64,000 bases of DNA from Antilocapra americana (Eukaryota > Chordata > Mammalia > Artiodactyla > Antilocapridae), in the NCBI GenBank assembly GCA_007570785.1, contig ML664152.1:5512683-5576682 (forward strand), in the 5' to 3' direction. Below, one piece after another: positions 22,947-34,775 of the stretch. The stretch's first letter is position 1, and each line of letters begins with the position of its first letter. The translations under genes were made by a program, and so were the position numbers. The notes below the pieces were generated by a model. That model did not search any database. It saw only the letters and a program-made list of their open reading frames with translations, and had not been told where the DNA came from.

Positions 22947-23790
22947 TATTATTTATTTTTAATTAATTCACATTCAACCCTAGAATAATGTCCAACACTG
23001 TGCTTAGAGAAGTGGCATTGAAGAACTTAAAATGTTGGGACTTGTTCTTCAGAACTTTCCTTAAAATTTGATAGAACTACATAGAAATTGGTATAGATAC
23101 AGGTTTCATTGCCCATTTGTAAGCTGAGTTTTTGCAGGTTGCTCCTTTGGGCTCTTCTCGGCTGAGAGGACTAGTCCTCGGCCACCCTAGTCCCCGTGAT
23201 GTTTCTGCAAGCTGAAGCATTGCACCGTGGCCCAGAAAGGGAAGCCGAGGTTGTGAGGTTGGTCTTGGGCAAGGTCTCCAAATGGATTTGAATTTGGCCT
23301 TCTCTTTCTCTCATTCCAACTTCTTCACCCACTGCAGGTCTTCACAAACACTCTCTGCTCCTTCTTCTATAGACACCCAGTCTCCCTTCCATTTCCCTAA
23401 ACCAAAGCTTGCATCTTGCAGCCCTGGACACAGCTCCCCCCTCTTTTTTCTGTCACCTCTTCTGGGTTTCCCTCTGACCCCTCTCTACCCCATGGCTCAG
23501 CCTTCTTCAGGAGAGTGGGGAGGTGAACGGGATAAGACGTGTTACTTAAGGGGCCTTTATGATATGAAAAGGTCAAAATGGGGTCTGATTCAATATGTTT
23601 TCTGAGCAATGGGAGCAATAGGCAAAGTTTAAGTCTCATGTCCAGATGGGTTTCTAGAAAAAGTGGGCAAGAAGGAGAAGTAACCAACAGTGTGGAAGAA
23701 CAGGCCCTCCACATGTGTGGAAGAAAGTGGGCTCCCAACTGATTTCAGTGAGGTAGGTCCTTCAGAAACCAGCACAGTAGTGTAAAGAAA
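22947..23790. other. Unidentified non-coding DNA
   Basis: Frames of 107 codons (+, 23282-23605) and 113 codons (-, 23397-23738) overlap each other; neither has a recognisable domain. Confidence 0.45.
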
Positions 23791-23918
23791 TTATCCTCCA
23801 ATTAAAAAATAAACTAATTTTTTAAAAGTCAGGAGAAAAGGAAATGAGAAAATATTACCCTTCAATTAAAAGAATAAATTATTTTTTTTTAATCAGGAGA
23901 AAAGGAAATGAGAAAACA
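23791..23918 (+). repeat. Two-copy 64-bp tandem duplication
   Basis: Unit 1 (23791-23854) and unit 2 (23855-23918) share the CAATTAAAA segment and the exact TCAGGAGAAAAGGAAATGAG segment, with a few substitutions. The CTCCAATTAAAAAATAAA part resembles an L1 tail. Confidence 0.85.
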
Positions 23919-24469
23919 TTGCCCTCTAGGCCAGTGTATGCCCTCTATGATATCGTGATATGGTAAGTCCTCACATACAAAAGATTCTGTTTTGAGAGCA
24001 CGTTCACAAGTTCAATTTTGTTCATAAGTCCAACAAAGTTAGCCTAGGTACCCAACTAGCACAACTGGCTATATAATATTTCTACTGTAATAGGTAGAGT
24101 ACTTTTCACACAAATAATATGCTATAAAACACAAAATAAAGCATATTTTAACTTATAGTACAGTACCTTGAAAAGTGCAGTAGTCCAGTACACCAGCTGG
24201 CATACAGGGGCTGGCAAGGGGTGAACAGTAAAGAACAGTTACTGACTGGAGGAGGGAGAGGATGAGGGAGATGTTAGAGCTGAATTGTCATCAGTTCTAT
24301 CTGACAGATGACAAGAGATGAAGGAGATGAAGGAGGGCAAGCTGTAATGTCACTCACACCTGATATTGATGTCACAGGTTCTGGTTCCTTCCTGGAACTA
24401 GATGCATGTTAGCATCTTTGAAAGTTCTCAACTTGAAGGTTTGTGTGTAGAAGACTTGTATGTACATGG
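23919..24469. other. Unidentified, repeat-like DNA
   Basis: The GTCCTCACATACAAAAGATT ... ACAGTACCTTGAAAAGTGCA region (23960-24240) looks like a widespread interspersed repeat I have seen but cannot name. No gene seen. Confidence 0.4.
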
Positions 24470-24688
24470 ACTTTCTAGCTAGTTCAGTGGTAAAGAATCT
24501 GCCTGTCAATGCAGGTGATTCAGGAGATTCAGTCTCCGTCACTGAGTTGGGAAGAACCCCTGAAGGAGGAAATGGCACCCTACACCAGTATTTTCACCTG
24601 GAAAATTCCTCTGGCAAAGCAGCCTACTGGGCTCCAGTCCAAGAGGTCACAAAGAGTTGGACACAACTGAGTGACTGAGCATAGCAGC
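24470..24688 (+). mobile_element. Bov-tA SINE
   Basis: Sense Bov-tA, diverged, from ACTTTCTAGCTAGTTCAGTG to GTTGGACACAACTGAGTGAC. Confidence 0.85.
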
Positions 24689-24779
24689 ATGAGTGTAGGA
24701 GGCTTACTGTACTCAGACCTTGTCAGGCTTCCTAATGTCCTTTATTTTATGATATTATTGTCTTTTAATTTCATCTTAG

Positions 24780-26260
24780 ATAGTTTTATTTTAAAAAAAT
24801 GATCAAAAGAATACAGAAAAGATTAATAAACAAGTAAAAAGCAGATATTCTACTACATGGATAACTACCATTTTCATTTTGACATTTATATTTTACATAC
24901 ATGAGCTCATGTAATACATCCTGTCTTTTCTAAATCAACCTTTTCTTAATTTGAGTTATTTTTTCTTCTTTCTCTCACTCTTCCCACCTCAACTCCATCA
25001 GTAATAACCATTTGTGTTGGGATTGGGGGCATCATTTTTCTAGCATAACAAGCTTGCTTACACATACACAGAGAGGGTTTCTGTTATTGTTTCTGTTATT
25101 GAGACATTCTGCATCTTGCTTTTCTCAATTAAATGTGGTGGAAATATCCTTACATCACTGATTTTGTAATTATTATTTTTTATTATTTTTACATCATCAC
25201 TGATTTTTTACTGTTATAGTTCAGTTGTTCAGTTGTGTCCCAGTTTTTGAAACCCCATGGACTTCAGCACACCAGGCTCCCTGTCCATCTCCCAGAGCTT
25301 GCTCAAACCCATGTCCATTGAGTCAGTGGTGCCATCCAACCATCTTGTCCTCTGTCATCCCCTTCTTATTCTACCTTTAATCTTTCCCAGCATCAGGGTC
25401 TTTTCTAATGAGTTAGCTCTTCGCATTAGGTGGCCAAAGTATAAGAGCTTTTCTCAGCATCAGTCCTTCTAACAAATATTCAGGACTGATTTCCTTTAGG
25501 ATTGACTGGTTTTATCTCCTTTCTGTCCAAGGGATTCTCAAGAGTCTTATTCAATATCACAGCTCAAAAGCATCAATTCTTTAGAGTTCAGCCTTCTTTA
25601 TGGTCCAACTCTCACATCCATACATGACTACTGGAAAAACCATAGCTTTGACTAGATGGACCTTTATTGGCAAAGAAATGTCTCTGTTTTTTAATATGCT
25701 GTCTAGGTTGGTATAGCTTTTCTTCCAAAAAGCAAGTGTCTTTTAATTTCATGGCTTCAGTCACCATCTGCAGTGATTTTGCTGCAATATTTTTGTGTTC
25801 TAAACCTCATTCACTATCCCTCATTGATGGGCACTCAGATGATTTTCATCTTTTTCTTCTTCTTTTTTTTTTTTTTCTGTTGTCTCAACAAACAATGCTA
25901 CAGTGAATAGCATCAAATAGTTTTAAGTACTGGTTCTTTTTACCTCAGTGGGAGAGATTCCCAAGAGCAGGATTGCTAAGTGGAAGGAGAAGTATATTTT
26001 TTTTTCACTTTGTTTTTTTAAAAATACATAGTGTCAGAATCTATTAAAAATAAAGAAAGCTACAGAAGCATCACATTGCCACCAGCAACGTCTGAAAGTG
26101 CCCTTTCTCCCTGCATCCTGCCAGCATTAGAATCTCCATTTCCTTTTATCCTTTTGATTTGATGGTGAGATGCGATATCTCGTTGGTATTTAAACTTACA
26201 TTCTGTTGCCTATTAATGTGGTTGAGCAACCACTTAGGTTAACTGGCTATGTTCTCTTCT
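24780..26260 (-). mobile_element. Old L1 LINE fragment split by BovB
   Basis: Diverged minus-strand L1-like sequence on both sides of the BovB insertion, e.g. ACAAACAATGCTACAGTGAA (25888) and the AGCAGGATTGCTAAGTGGA region (25965). Boundaries are poor. Confidence 0.5.
25215..25780 (-). mobile_element. BovB LINE, 3' 570 bp
   Basis: Reverse BovB including the 3' UTR and the end of the coding region (ACTGGAAAAACCATAGCTTT, TTTAATTTCATGGCTTCAGT). Confidence 0.92.
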
Positions 26261-26493
26261 TCTGTGAAGTGTCAAATTGAAATCCTGAGCCCATTGTCCT
26301 ATTGGCATGATTGACTTTTTGTTATCCACTGTAAATGTTCAGACATTAGGCCTTTACCTGTCCTGCCTGTGTCCCCAGACCAACACTCATTTGTCCTCCA
26401 CCCTTTTTTGTGATATTTTGCATTTCAAAGCAGGCACTTTTCCAGGTGCTTTACAAGATTGGCTCATCTAATCATCTCCAAGGCTCTGTGGCA

Positions 26494-26696
26494 TGTGCTG
26501 TGTGTCCTCAGTCACTTCAACTGTGTCCAACTCTTTGCAGCCCTACAGACTGTAATCCGCCAGGGTCCTCTGTACATGGGATTCTCCAGGTAAGAATATT
26601 ATGCCTTCCTCCAGGGGATCTTCCCAACCAAGGGATTGAATCCACAAATCATTATGTCTTCTGCACTGGCAGGCTGGTTCTTTACCACTAGTGCCC
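26494..26696 (-). mobile_element. Bov-tA SINE with target duplication
   Basis: Reverse Bov-tA with CTGTGGCA at 26486-26493 and 26697-26704. Confidence 0.9.
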
Positions 26697-26704
26697 CTGT
26701 GGCA

Positions 26705-28109
26705 TTGGCAGGATTAATAGAACAGTCTTTGAGGCCAGAAGCTAAGCCACCCCCAGGGCCATGCAGCTCACTGGTGGTGCCAGAGCCTGAGTCCACAGTC
26801 CCTATCTGGATCACATCCACCTGGGCACTCAAGGTGTCCTCCTGGCCTTTCCCACTGCTGTTTGGTCCCTTGTCCTCCCTGTCCACTATTCTCCCAGTAA
26901 TGACGGGACCCTCTTGGCCATTCCATCTCTCTTCAGTGGTGTCTGGTGTGTCTGAGGCCTCAGAGCTGAGCTGTGTCTGGGGACTCAGTGCTTACCCCAT
27001 GACCCAAGCTACTTTCCCAATGGCTGCCCTCAAGGCTGCATGGGGTCACGTTCCATAACACCAAAGATCTATGCTAGACCCCAAAGGGTTCCTTCCCCTC
27101 ATTCAGAGCTCAAGCACCTTCTGCAATGAGGTGTAAACCACAGCCACCTGTACTTCTCACCTAGCCAGGAATTCTGTGTGAACACTAGTCTTTCAAGAGG
27201 GGGCCATTTGTATCTCCTGTTTTCAGGCCCCCGGGCAGACCTGCAAGAGATGTGCCTGGACCCCACAGGATCCAAGGTTCTGTTTATGCATCTCCCCTCT
27301 GCTGCCAGTCCCTCCCTGCCCCCTCCCTCACTTCGGCTGGAATCCCAATGGGCTGCCGTGATCAGCACTCTCCACACAGGCCTATGTTCCCCTTTGAAGT
27401 GTTCTCTGCTTCTAAAATGTATTGATGTGAACCCTGCCTCGCCCTTCTCTTACAATCCAAATCCCCAGACTCAGTAACTGTCTTCATTTGGAAAATAACG
27501 GTTAGTGTGCCATTAGCAAGCTGCCTGCCTAGTGGGGAGTAAGGGAATATTTATTTTGATGAATTGTTTATGCACGTTGAGACTATTTGACAGGTTGGAA
27601 GTTCATTTTTCTGGCTCCGGCTGGGTGTCCTTTTAGCTATTCCACTGTTATAGTCTCCCAGAAAGTGAAATGGAGGAGCTGGAGCTGAGGGTCCTTGAAG
27701 TTTTGCCTTCTCTGAAGTTTCTCTTGAACATCTAATCTTTCTTTTTTAATCACTCAGCAGCTAGTCACTGAGCACTTACTATGTGCTAAGCATTGTTGTG
27801 AGTGTGGTAAGCATCAGTCATAGTCACAGCTTTCACAGAGCTAGGGGGCCTGTGAGTAAACACATGTATTTGTGTGGAAAAATAAAGCTCAGGGGACAAA
27901 TAATGACAGGAGAGAAATGTTATGTGTGTGGAGAGTTGTCAGAAAAAGCCTCTCTGAGGAGAAGACTTTGAAGTTAGGAGTGATGGCAGTAGGAGGGAGC
28001 CATGGGGGCACCCGACGGAAATGCGTTTTATGTGCAGGATGGCATTGTGCCAGTTGTGTTTGTAGAAAATCAAGGATGCCAGTGCTGTGTGTGAGACTGA
28101 GAAAGAAGC
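26705..28109. other. Unidentified non-coding DNA
   Basis: About 1.4 kb without recognisable repeats. Frames at 26636-27058 (+), 27099-27377 (-) and 27872-28243 (+) are of ordinary length for GC-moderate DNA; the first begins inside the SINE, arguing against a gene. At 27770-27800, GAGCACTTACTATGTGCTAA may be a MIR scrap. Confidence 0.45.
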
Positions 28110-28190
28110 AGGAACCCAATGGACAGAGTGGTGGTGAGGGTGATAGTGATGAAGGTGATGGTGGTGGGGGTGGTGGTGATGAGCCTTCAG
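28110..28190 (+). repeat. GGTGAT-type imperfect simple repeat
   Basis: Purine-rich run of GGTGGTGAGGGTGATAGTGA-like units. Confidence 0.8.
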
Positions 28191-28296
28191 ACCAAGGGCC
28201 ACGGCGGGAGGGCAGTGGGAGGACTTTGGTTTCTATGCTGTGAAAGATCAGAACGCAGTGGAGAATTTTGAGTGGGGCTTCCTATAATCTGTGTGT

Positions 28297-28342
28297 ATCT
28301 GTGCCTCTGTGTGTGTGTGTGTGTGTCTGTGTCTGTGTGTAT
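28297..28342 (+). repeat. (TG)n microsatellite, interrupted
   Basis: TG dinucleotide tract with TCTGTG interruptions. Confidence 0.9.
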
Positions 28343-28490
28343 TAAAGGATCATGCTGGCTGCATATTAAGAATAGACTATGGATATGAGAGTAGAAATGA
28401 AGGGAACAGGAAAAGCCTCTGAGAGATGATGGTTAGTGATTTCTCTGTAAACACAGGCATCCTGGCTGGAAGCCTAGGAGTGGTCTTGGA

Positions 28491-29210
28491 GTCCTCAGTA
28501 CCTCTCACTACCTCCTTCCTACCTCTCACTGCTTCCTTCCTACTTCTCATCACTTCCTTTCTACTTCTCCCCACTTCCTGCCTGTCTCTCACCACTTTCC
28601 CCATCTCTCTCACCACCTCCTGCCTCTCACCACTTCCAGCCTGTCTCACTATTTCCTGTCTGTCTTTAACCACTTCCTGTCTGTCTCTCACTATTTCCTG
28701 CCTGTTATTAACCACTTTCGTCTGTCTCTCACAACTTCCTGCCTGTCTCTCACAACTTCCTGCCTGTCTCTCACCACTTCCCCCCTCCTCTGTTCTTTCT
28801 TACTACTTCCTGTCACTCACCATTTCCTGTTTATCTCTCACCACCTCCTGCCTCTGACTACTTCCTGCCTCTCTCACCATTTCCTGCCTGACTTTAACCA
28901 CTTCCTGCCTGTGTCTCACTATTTCCTGCTTATCTCTCACCATTTCTTCCTCTCTCTTACCATCTTCTGCCTGTCTCTCACCACTTCCCCCCTACTTCCT
29001 GTCTCTTAACATTCCTGTCTGTCTCTCACCACTTCCTGCTTATCTCTCAACCACCTCCTGCCTCTGACCACTTCCTGCCCCTCTCACCATTTCCTTCCTG
29101 TCTTTAACCACTTCCTACCACTGTCTGTCATTGTTTTCTGCTTACCTCTTCCTGATTATCTCTCAGTACCTCCTGCCTGTCTCTCACCACCCCCTCTATA
29201 TCTCACCCCA
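28491..29210 (+). repeat. Pyrimidine-rich minisatellite (about 20-21-bp unit)
   Basis: Roughly 720 bp of diverged tandem copies of CACTTCCTGCCTGTCTCTCA. Because much of it has a 21-bp period, frames stay open on both strands: + 28426-28857 (repeats of LTTSCLS) and - 28377-28715 (repeats of RDRQEVV). I regard these as by-products, not genes. Confidence 0.9.
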
Positions 29211-29805
29211 TGGTGTTTAGAGGAGACCCATCTATATAGGCCTGAGAGAGCTGTGCTTGGACTCAGGCCAAGTTCTCTGACAGGTTAGGCTATAGGGCAG
29301 GCTTCTGGGCCTCTCTGAGCTGAGGCTTTCCTGTTTGAAGAATGGGAAAGACAGGAACAGCCCTTGTCTCACAGACAAGAATTAACTGAACATAGAACTG
29401 GACACACCAGTGCTGAGGAGATAAATATCCACCATGCTGATAGTGACAGCAACTCTCATCACTATTAGTAGCATTTTTAACTGATCATTTCACTTTTTAA
29501 ATATCTCCTTATATTATACCATACAAATGTCTTCATCCCAAGGCCATGGCTTTCACCAGGTCTTACTCATTTCCCCTCTGGACTCAGGCTAATTTTCTAA
29601 GGGTCTTCCTGTGTCCCTTCTGAGACCCTCAGGCCATTTTCCAATGTGCCTCTAAGGAATGTTTGCAAAACAAATCTGATTTGTCTCGCTTTCTGCTTAC
29701 TACCATCAAGGCTTCCTCTTGCCTTCAGTATGAAGTCCAAAACCTCATTTTACCAATTCTTCCATTCCTGTCCCATTTCCTGTTATACCTAATCCACCCT
29801 CCCAT
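29211..29805. other. Unidentified non-coding DNA
   Basis: No gene or repeat family recognised. Confidence 0.5.
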
Positions 29806-29872
29806 CACACACACACACTCACACACACACTCTCTCATACACACACATACACACAAATACACACACACACCA
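29806..29872 (+). repeat. (CA)n microsatellite, interrupted
   Basis: CA tract with CTCACA and TACACA interruptions. Confidence 0.92.
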
Positions 29873-29994
29873 GCTGGCTGAATTAGATGTGCTGATTATG
29901 AAGTCCCCATTACAGAGTTTTTCTGATCAAATGATTTTAACTATTATCTGAATCCTCCACTAAATTGTGAGATCAGTAGGAATTGTGTTATAGA

Positions 29995-30175
29995 CTCTGT
30001 ATTATGCGGTCCAGTGTACAAAGGACACTAATCTTAAGTGTACAACTTGATGAATATTTATATATGTATGCATTCTTGTAACTTCCAACCAGACATTTCC
30101 AGACACAGAACATTTCAAGCAGTCCAGAGGCTCCCTACTGCTCTTTCCCATCCAGGCTTATTCATCATTAAGCTC
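29995..30175 (-). mobile_element. Old L1 3'-end fragment
   Basis: ATCTTAAGTGTACAACTTGA, TGTAACTTCCAACCAGA and AGAGGCTCCCTACTGCTCTT follow the reverse L1M 3'-UTR pattern. Confidence 0.5.
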
Positions 30176-30454
30176 CCAGGAATTGTTAGAGCGACTTGGA
30201 GGTGACAGGCATCTCCAGACATTTGTTGAGGGTCTCTATCAGTTCACTGGAGGAAGAAATGGATTGGCCATTGCTGACAGTCTTGATCATCTTTGCCCTT
30301 TGCAGTTCTGCAGCCAGAGGGGTAATAGTGCCTGATTTCAACTTAATCAAAGCACTAGCAGCCAAAATGAATCTTTATCAAGTAATAAGTTTACTTAAAA
30401 TATTTCTGCAGGTCCACTTGTAGACAGTAATGATTCTGTGTAGTTGTTCTTTGT

Positions 30455-30570
30455 GTAATATTTATCACAGCCAATTCTCATATCTTATTTGATCATCTCA
30501 ACAATCAAGATAAGAAGAGCAGACATAATTATCTCAGTTTCCAAGGGGAGAAACTGAGACTCCAGGGTAA
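30455..30570 (-). mobile_element. MIR SINE fragment
   Basis: ATTTGATCATCTCAACAATC then ATCTCAGTTTCCAAGGGGAG and AACTGAGACTCCAGGG match a reverse MIR. A Bov-tA-free region. Confidence 0.5.
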
Positions 30571-30734
30571 AATTTGAACTTCTTCTCTGGTCACATGCTC
30601 CACAAATGGACCTCAGGTCTACAAGGTGAAAGTGAGAGGTGGAGCATGAGAGAGGTCCTCATCCAAGTACATGTTCCTTTCTCTAGGAAACTCTTCTCAT
30701 GCCTCTTGTCTTTTGATTTTGGGTCCTGTTACAG

Positions 30735-31190
30735 CTTGAAATGTGTCTTTTCCAAAGATACTGAAATCCTGAGCCCCAGTATCTCGATGTGACCTTCTTT
30801 GGAAATAGGCTCATTGCCAGATGGTGAGGGACAGGGGGGCCTGGCATGCTCCAGTCCATGGGGTCACAAAGAGATACGACTTGGCAACTGAACAACAACA
30901 ACTTGCAAATGTAATCAGTTAAGATGATGTCACACCAGATTTCAGTGAGTCCCTCTTGAATGTTACTGCTGTCCTTTTAAGAAGGGAAGAGACACAGAGA
31001 CAGGCAGAGGGAGACCTTTAAGCAAAGGCAGAGACTGGAGTGAGGCATCTACAAGCCAGGGAATGCTAAGGACTTCTGGCCACCCTCAGAATCTAGGAGA
31101 GGCCTGGAAGGATCTGCCTTTGCAGGTTTCAGAAGTGTAGCCCTGCCCACCCCTTGATTTTGGACTTCTGTCCTCCAGAACTAACAGTAC
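30735..31190 (+). mobile_element. Ancient mammalian interspersed repeat, interrupted
   Basis: CTGAGCCCCAGTATCTCGAT ... TTTGGAAATAGG, then after an insertion GTCCTTTTAAGAAGGGAAGA, CACAGAGACAGGCAG, TTGATTTTGGACTTC and CTCCAGAACTAACAG. I recognise the pattern as a common mammalian repeat but cannot name the family. Confidence 0.55.
30818..30902 (+). mobile_element. BovB-related 3' terminal fragment
   Basis: GATGGTGAGGGACAGGGGGG to GGCAACTGAACAACAACAAC, 85 bp, inside the older repeat. Confidence 0.8.
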
Positions 31191-31586
31191 ATACCTGTTC
31201 TGCTGAGTCATCCAATATGTGGGGCTCATTTCAGCAGCTCGAGGACACTATCACAGCTTCCATTTGGGCAACGGTGTATCTTGGTCAGAATGACCTCTGT
31301 GCATCAGAAGGGGATGAATCACCCCTCTTTGACTGCCCTCCTTATTCACCCCCATCTCCTCCTTTAGAACCCAGCTCAAATGCTACCATTTCAGAAATGC
31401 TCTTCTTGATCCAACAGAAAACAGAGGAGCCTCAGACCATGTAATTAGAATGATGATGCTCCCCAAATGAGTATCATTTCTTATTTGATATCATTCAAGT
31501 GGACACAAAAGCAGCTTCTTTGACTTTCTTTCTATTTTGCTGAGAAGGCTGACCCAGAGCAGTAGGAGGACAGTGTGTATGTGTAG
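31191..31586. other. Unidentified DNA, possible L2 scrap
   Basis: AACCCAGCTCAAATGCTACC near 31370 resembles an L2 3' end; weak. No gene seen. Confidence 0.35.
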
Positions 31587-31840
31587 AGGCTCGTATGCTA
31601 AGTCACTTTAGTTCTGACTCTCTGTGACCCCGTGGGCTGTAGTCCTCCAGGCCCCTCTGTCCATGGGATTCTCCAGGCAAGAACACTGGAGTGGACTGCC
31701 ATGCCCTCCTCCAAGGGATTTTCCCTGTCCCAGGGATTGAACCTATATCTCTTATGTCTCTTGCATTGGCAGGCAAGAGACATTTACCACTATCGCCATT
31801 TACCACAGGCTATTTATCATTAGTAGCACCTGGGAAGTCC
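31587..31840 (-). mobile_element. Bov-tA SINE with target duplication
   Basis: Reverse Bov-tA variant with extra sequence near the head; ATGTGTAG at 31579-31586 and 31841-31848. Confidence 0.9.
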
Positions 31841-31848
31841 ATGTGTAG

Positions 31849-32270
31849 GGTTAAGATTAACCCCATGGGGTATGGTTTCAGGCCAAAAGTTGGTCTTCGG
31901 GGGCCAGAAATACTGAGAAGAATTACATTGTTGGAAACGGTCATCTAGAGGACTCCACAGTTCATTGACCTCTAAGCTGGACCCAGGCAATCAGATGCTC
32001 CTTCTCTCTAGCCCCTCATCTCATGCCCTTTTTGTGCTAGGAGGTGCTTCAAGGACATAACCTTGAGAAAGCAAGGTGTTGAGACCATCAGGATAGGATA
32101 TGTGATTGAACCCCATCAAAGCCTCTCTTGATATAAACTAAAGATTCTGGGAGTGGGTGCAAAGATGTATCCAAGACAAGCCTCCTATGTAAGTTCCTTT
32201 GCTTATTACACCTGCCACAAACATTCTGATGTGGCTGACTTTACCTTCTGTTTCTCTTGTCCTCCATGTA
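31849..32270. other. Unidentified non-coding DNA
   Basis: No gene or repeat family recognised. Confidence 0.5.
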
Positions 32271-32499
32271 CTGGCGTGCATGCTCAGTTACTTCAGTGGT
32301 GTCCAACTCTTTGTGACCCCATGGACTATAGCCTACCAGGATCCTCTGTCCATCAGATTTCCCAGGCAAGAATACTAGAGTGGGTTGCCATTTCCTTTCT
32401 CCAGGGGATCTTCTCTGCCAAGGGATCGAACTGGTATCTCCTGTGTCTCCTGCATTGGCAAGCAGATTCTTTACTGCTGAGAGCCACTGGGGAAGCCTG
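32271..32499 (-). mobile_element. Bov-tA SINE
   Basis: Reverse Bov-tA, GCATGCTCAGTTACTTCAGT to GAGAGCCACTGGGGAAGCC. Confidence 0.9.
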
Positions 32500-32909
32500 T
32501 TTGGAGTCAGTGTCAAATCTCACCCAGGGGACTCCCAAGAAGATTCCAACCAACACACATTTAACCTCAGTGTATTTGATGAAATTGGCTTCTCCTGATG
32601 GCTGTTTTATCAGGGTAGAATGCCTGCTTCCCTTGACTCAGTTTTGCATGTTGACATCTTAACATGCTCAGCTAAATTGTCCTTTCCTCCAAAAGACTTC
32701 CCCAAGGGTGAGCATGAGGCATTTATGTGTATGTATCACAGAGTAGGCTCCACCTTCTACCTGCATCAGAGCTCTGCCTTCCATTCCATGGGTACTCACT
32801 GAGTGTGTGCATATGACAGGCACTGTGCTGGCCTAGGGGACAGCTTCTGGAACAGAAGAAATGTAATGTGTGAGCCTATGGAGCCCACGGTTTTGTGGGA
32901 TGCAAGTAT
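32500..32909. other. Unidentified non-coding DNA
   Basis: No gene or repeat family recognised. Confidence 0.5.
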
Positions 32910-33261
32910 TTTTTTAAAAAATTCATTTATTTTATTTTTTGGCTGTGCTGGGTCCTCTTGCCTCATGGGCTTTTCTCCAGTTGTGGCGAGTGGGGGCTAT
33001 TTACTCTAGTTGTGGTGCACCGGTTTCTCATTGCAGTGGCTTCTCTTGTGGAGCACAGGCTCTAGGGTGCTTGAGTTTCAGAAGTTGTAGGTTGTGTCTC
33101 AGTAGCTGTGGCTCCTGGGCGCTGAAGCACTGACTTAATAGTTGTGGTGCATGGGCTTAGTTGCCCTGTGGCATGTGGGATCTTCCCTGATCAGGGATGG
33201 AAACCTGTGTCTCCTGCATTGGCAGACAGATTCTTTACCACTGAGTCATCAGGGAAACCCT
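32910..33261 (-). mobile_element. CHR-2-type SINE, full length
   Basis: Reverse CHR-2: poly(T)/ATTTATTTTATTTTTTGGCT start, repeated AGTTGTGG motifs, and CTGAGTCATCAGGGAAACCC head. It is the last lineage-specific insertion before the 13-kb insertion-poor zone. Confidence 0.9.
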
Positions 33262-34775
33262 GAAGTATGTTATAAAAACACTTTTGAAAAGAGTGCTTGG
33301 TGCTCTGTCAGGCTCACTCTGCATTGTTAGCTGACTCAGTCTGCTGCAGATGCCTTAGCTGGGCAACTGCAGAGGGTTGACTTCATGGAGTTTAGACCAA
33401 TGTGTTACAAACCTTTTTGAGTTGGGGTCTTCTGTCTGGTGTCACTTATCACTAGAAGGAGACCGAGTTGTGTTCAAAAGCAGAGGACAATCATATTCTT
33501 TGGTCAAAGAACTGAGAGATGGAAGCAAGCTCTAGGGCACACACTTTTCCAGACCGGCTGTGGAAGGGGCGTCTTCGAGGAGCTCCAGTCTGTGGAGGGT
33601 GGAGTCATCTTTGGTCCTGCGAATGCCTGTTGCTCCCAGCCAGGTGCCCGGTGCAGCGTCTCTGCACGTGGCCCATTTCTGCCATTTTGAATAGAGGTGC
33701 CATGTGCAGTGCTTCCCCACAGAGTGCCTGGCCAGCTCAGTGGATGGCGGCAGTTCCCTGCTGGGAACTCTAATCTGATGCGTTATTCACAAGGCCTCTG
33801 CACTGGGCACTCTGTCAGCCAGTTAAAACTAGACTGAACACAGAAGAAGAGGTTAGAACTTTTCTCCTACACGCCTTCTTATTTTCCTCAGGGGACCCCA
33901 ATGGGGTTTGCTAGTGACAGATACTCTTACCCTGAGATCCCCCTTCCCAGAGAGGCCTGTTCTTGGGGTTAAATGCTCTGTGATTGCCATCTTAAAAATC
34001 TTTATCAATTTTAAAAAGTAATTTTATTCCTGAGCTTATGGCTCCCCCACCGTTCTGTGTTCTGTCACCTCCTGGAAAGGTTATAGGCTGCCCATCAACT
34101 TCCCCCCACCAACCCATGATGCCCCTGGCCTTGATCAACCTCCACCTCCCCATCCGGCAATCACTCCTACTTGCTGATCAGGAGGCACTGGGTCATGTTG
34201 GAAGAGCAGGCTTGGGTCGTGCTGATGCCCTTAGTCAACGGATGGGGCCTGAGTACCACACAGGGGGTGCTGAGGTTGGGCATTTGAATCAGCATAGTGT
34301 TTTAGGGTGCTCCTCCCCTAGACCACTCTTGCTATGGCATATTTCACATCAAACTTGACCAGGGCCACCCCCCATGTAGATCTGTCATCAATTCTGCACA
34401 ACTATAGGACGTATGAGTGCTGCCCAGTACGGAGATTGCAGTAAGTTCGGGATCTCCTGTCCACCCCACACTGGGGCAACAACCTGCAGGAAAGGGAGGT
34501 GGACCTCCCCCTCTCTGCTCTGATGGGGGCACAGCCATGGGTCCAGTGAAGGGTGGTGGATGTGGGCCGCTGGAACTTCTTTGAGTCACATGCACTCAGC
34601 CGGGACTCTCCCTGTGCCCAAGGGGGCATGGCATTAAATAGCAAATAAAAAGTTTTATATTTATCTCTTTAAATAGCACCTTTTTCCTTTTGGTAAAAGA
34701 AGCCCTCTCCCCCAACTACCACCACCATTTTCATTTGGCACTAAACCTTGCAAATTATGTAGCCCGTCTTGCTCC
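33262..34775. other. Unidentified non-coding DNA upstream of DSCAM
   Basis: About 1.5 kb with moderate GC and no recognisable repeat. Overlapping frames of 60-106 codons lie on both strands without recognisable domains. Confidence 0.5.

Noticed and set aside
28377..28857. Heptad-repeat (coiled-coil-like) protein genes at 28377-28857
   Set aside because: They are translations of the minisatellite; the repeats follow the DNA period and no start context or exon structure is seen.
28491..29210. CRISPR-like repeat array
   Set aside because: Units are contiguous and diverged with no unique spacers, and the genome is a mammal's.
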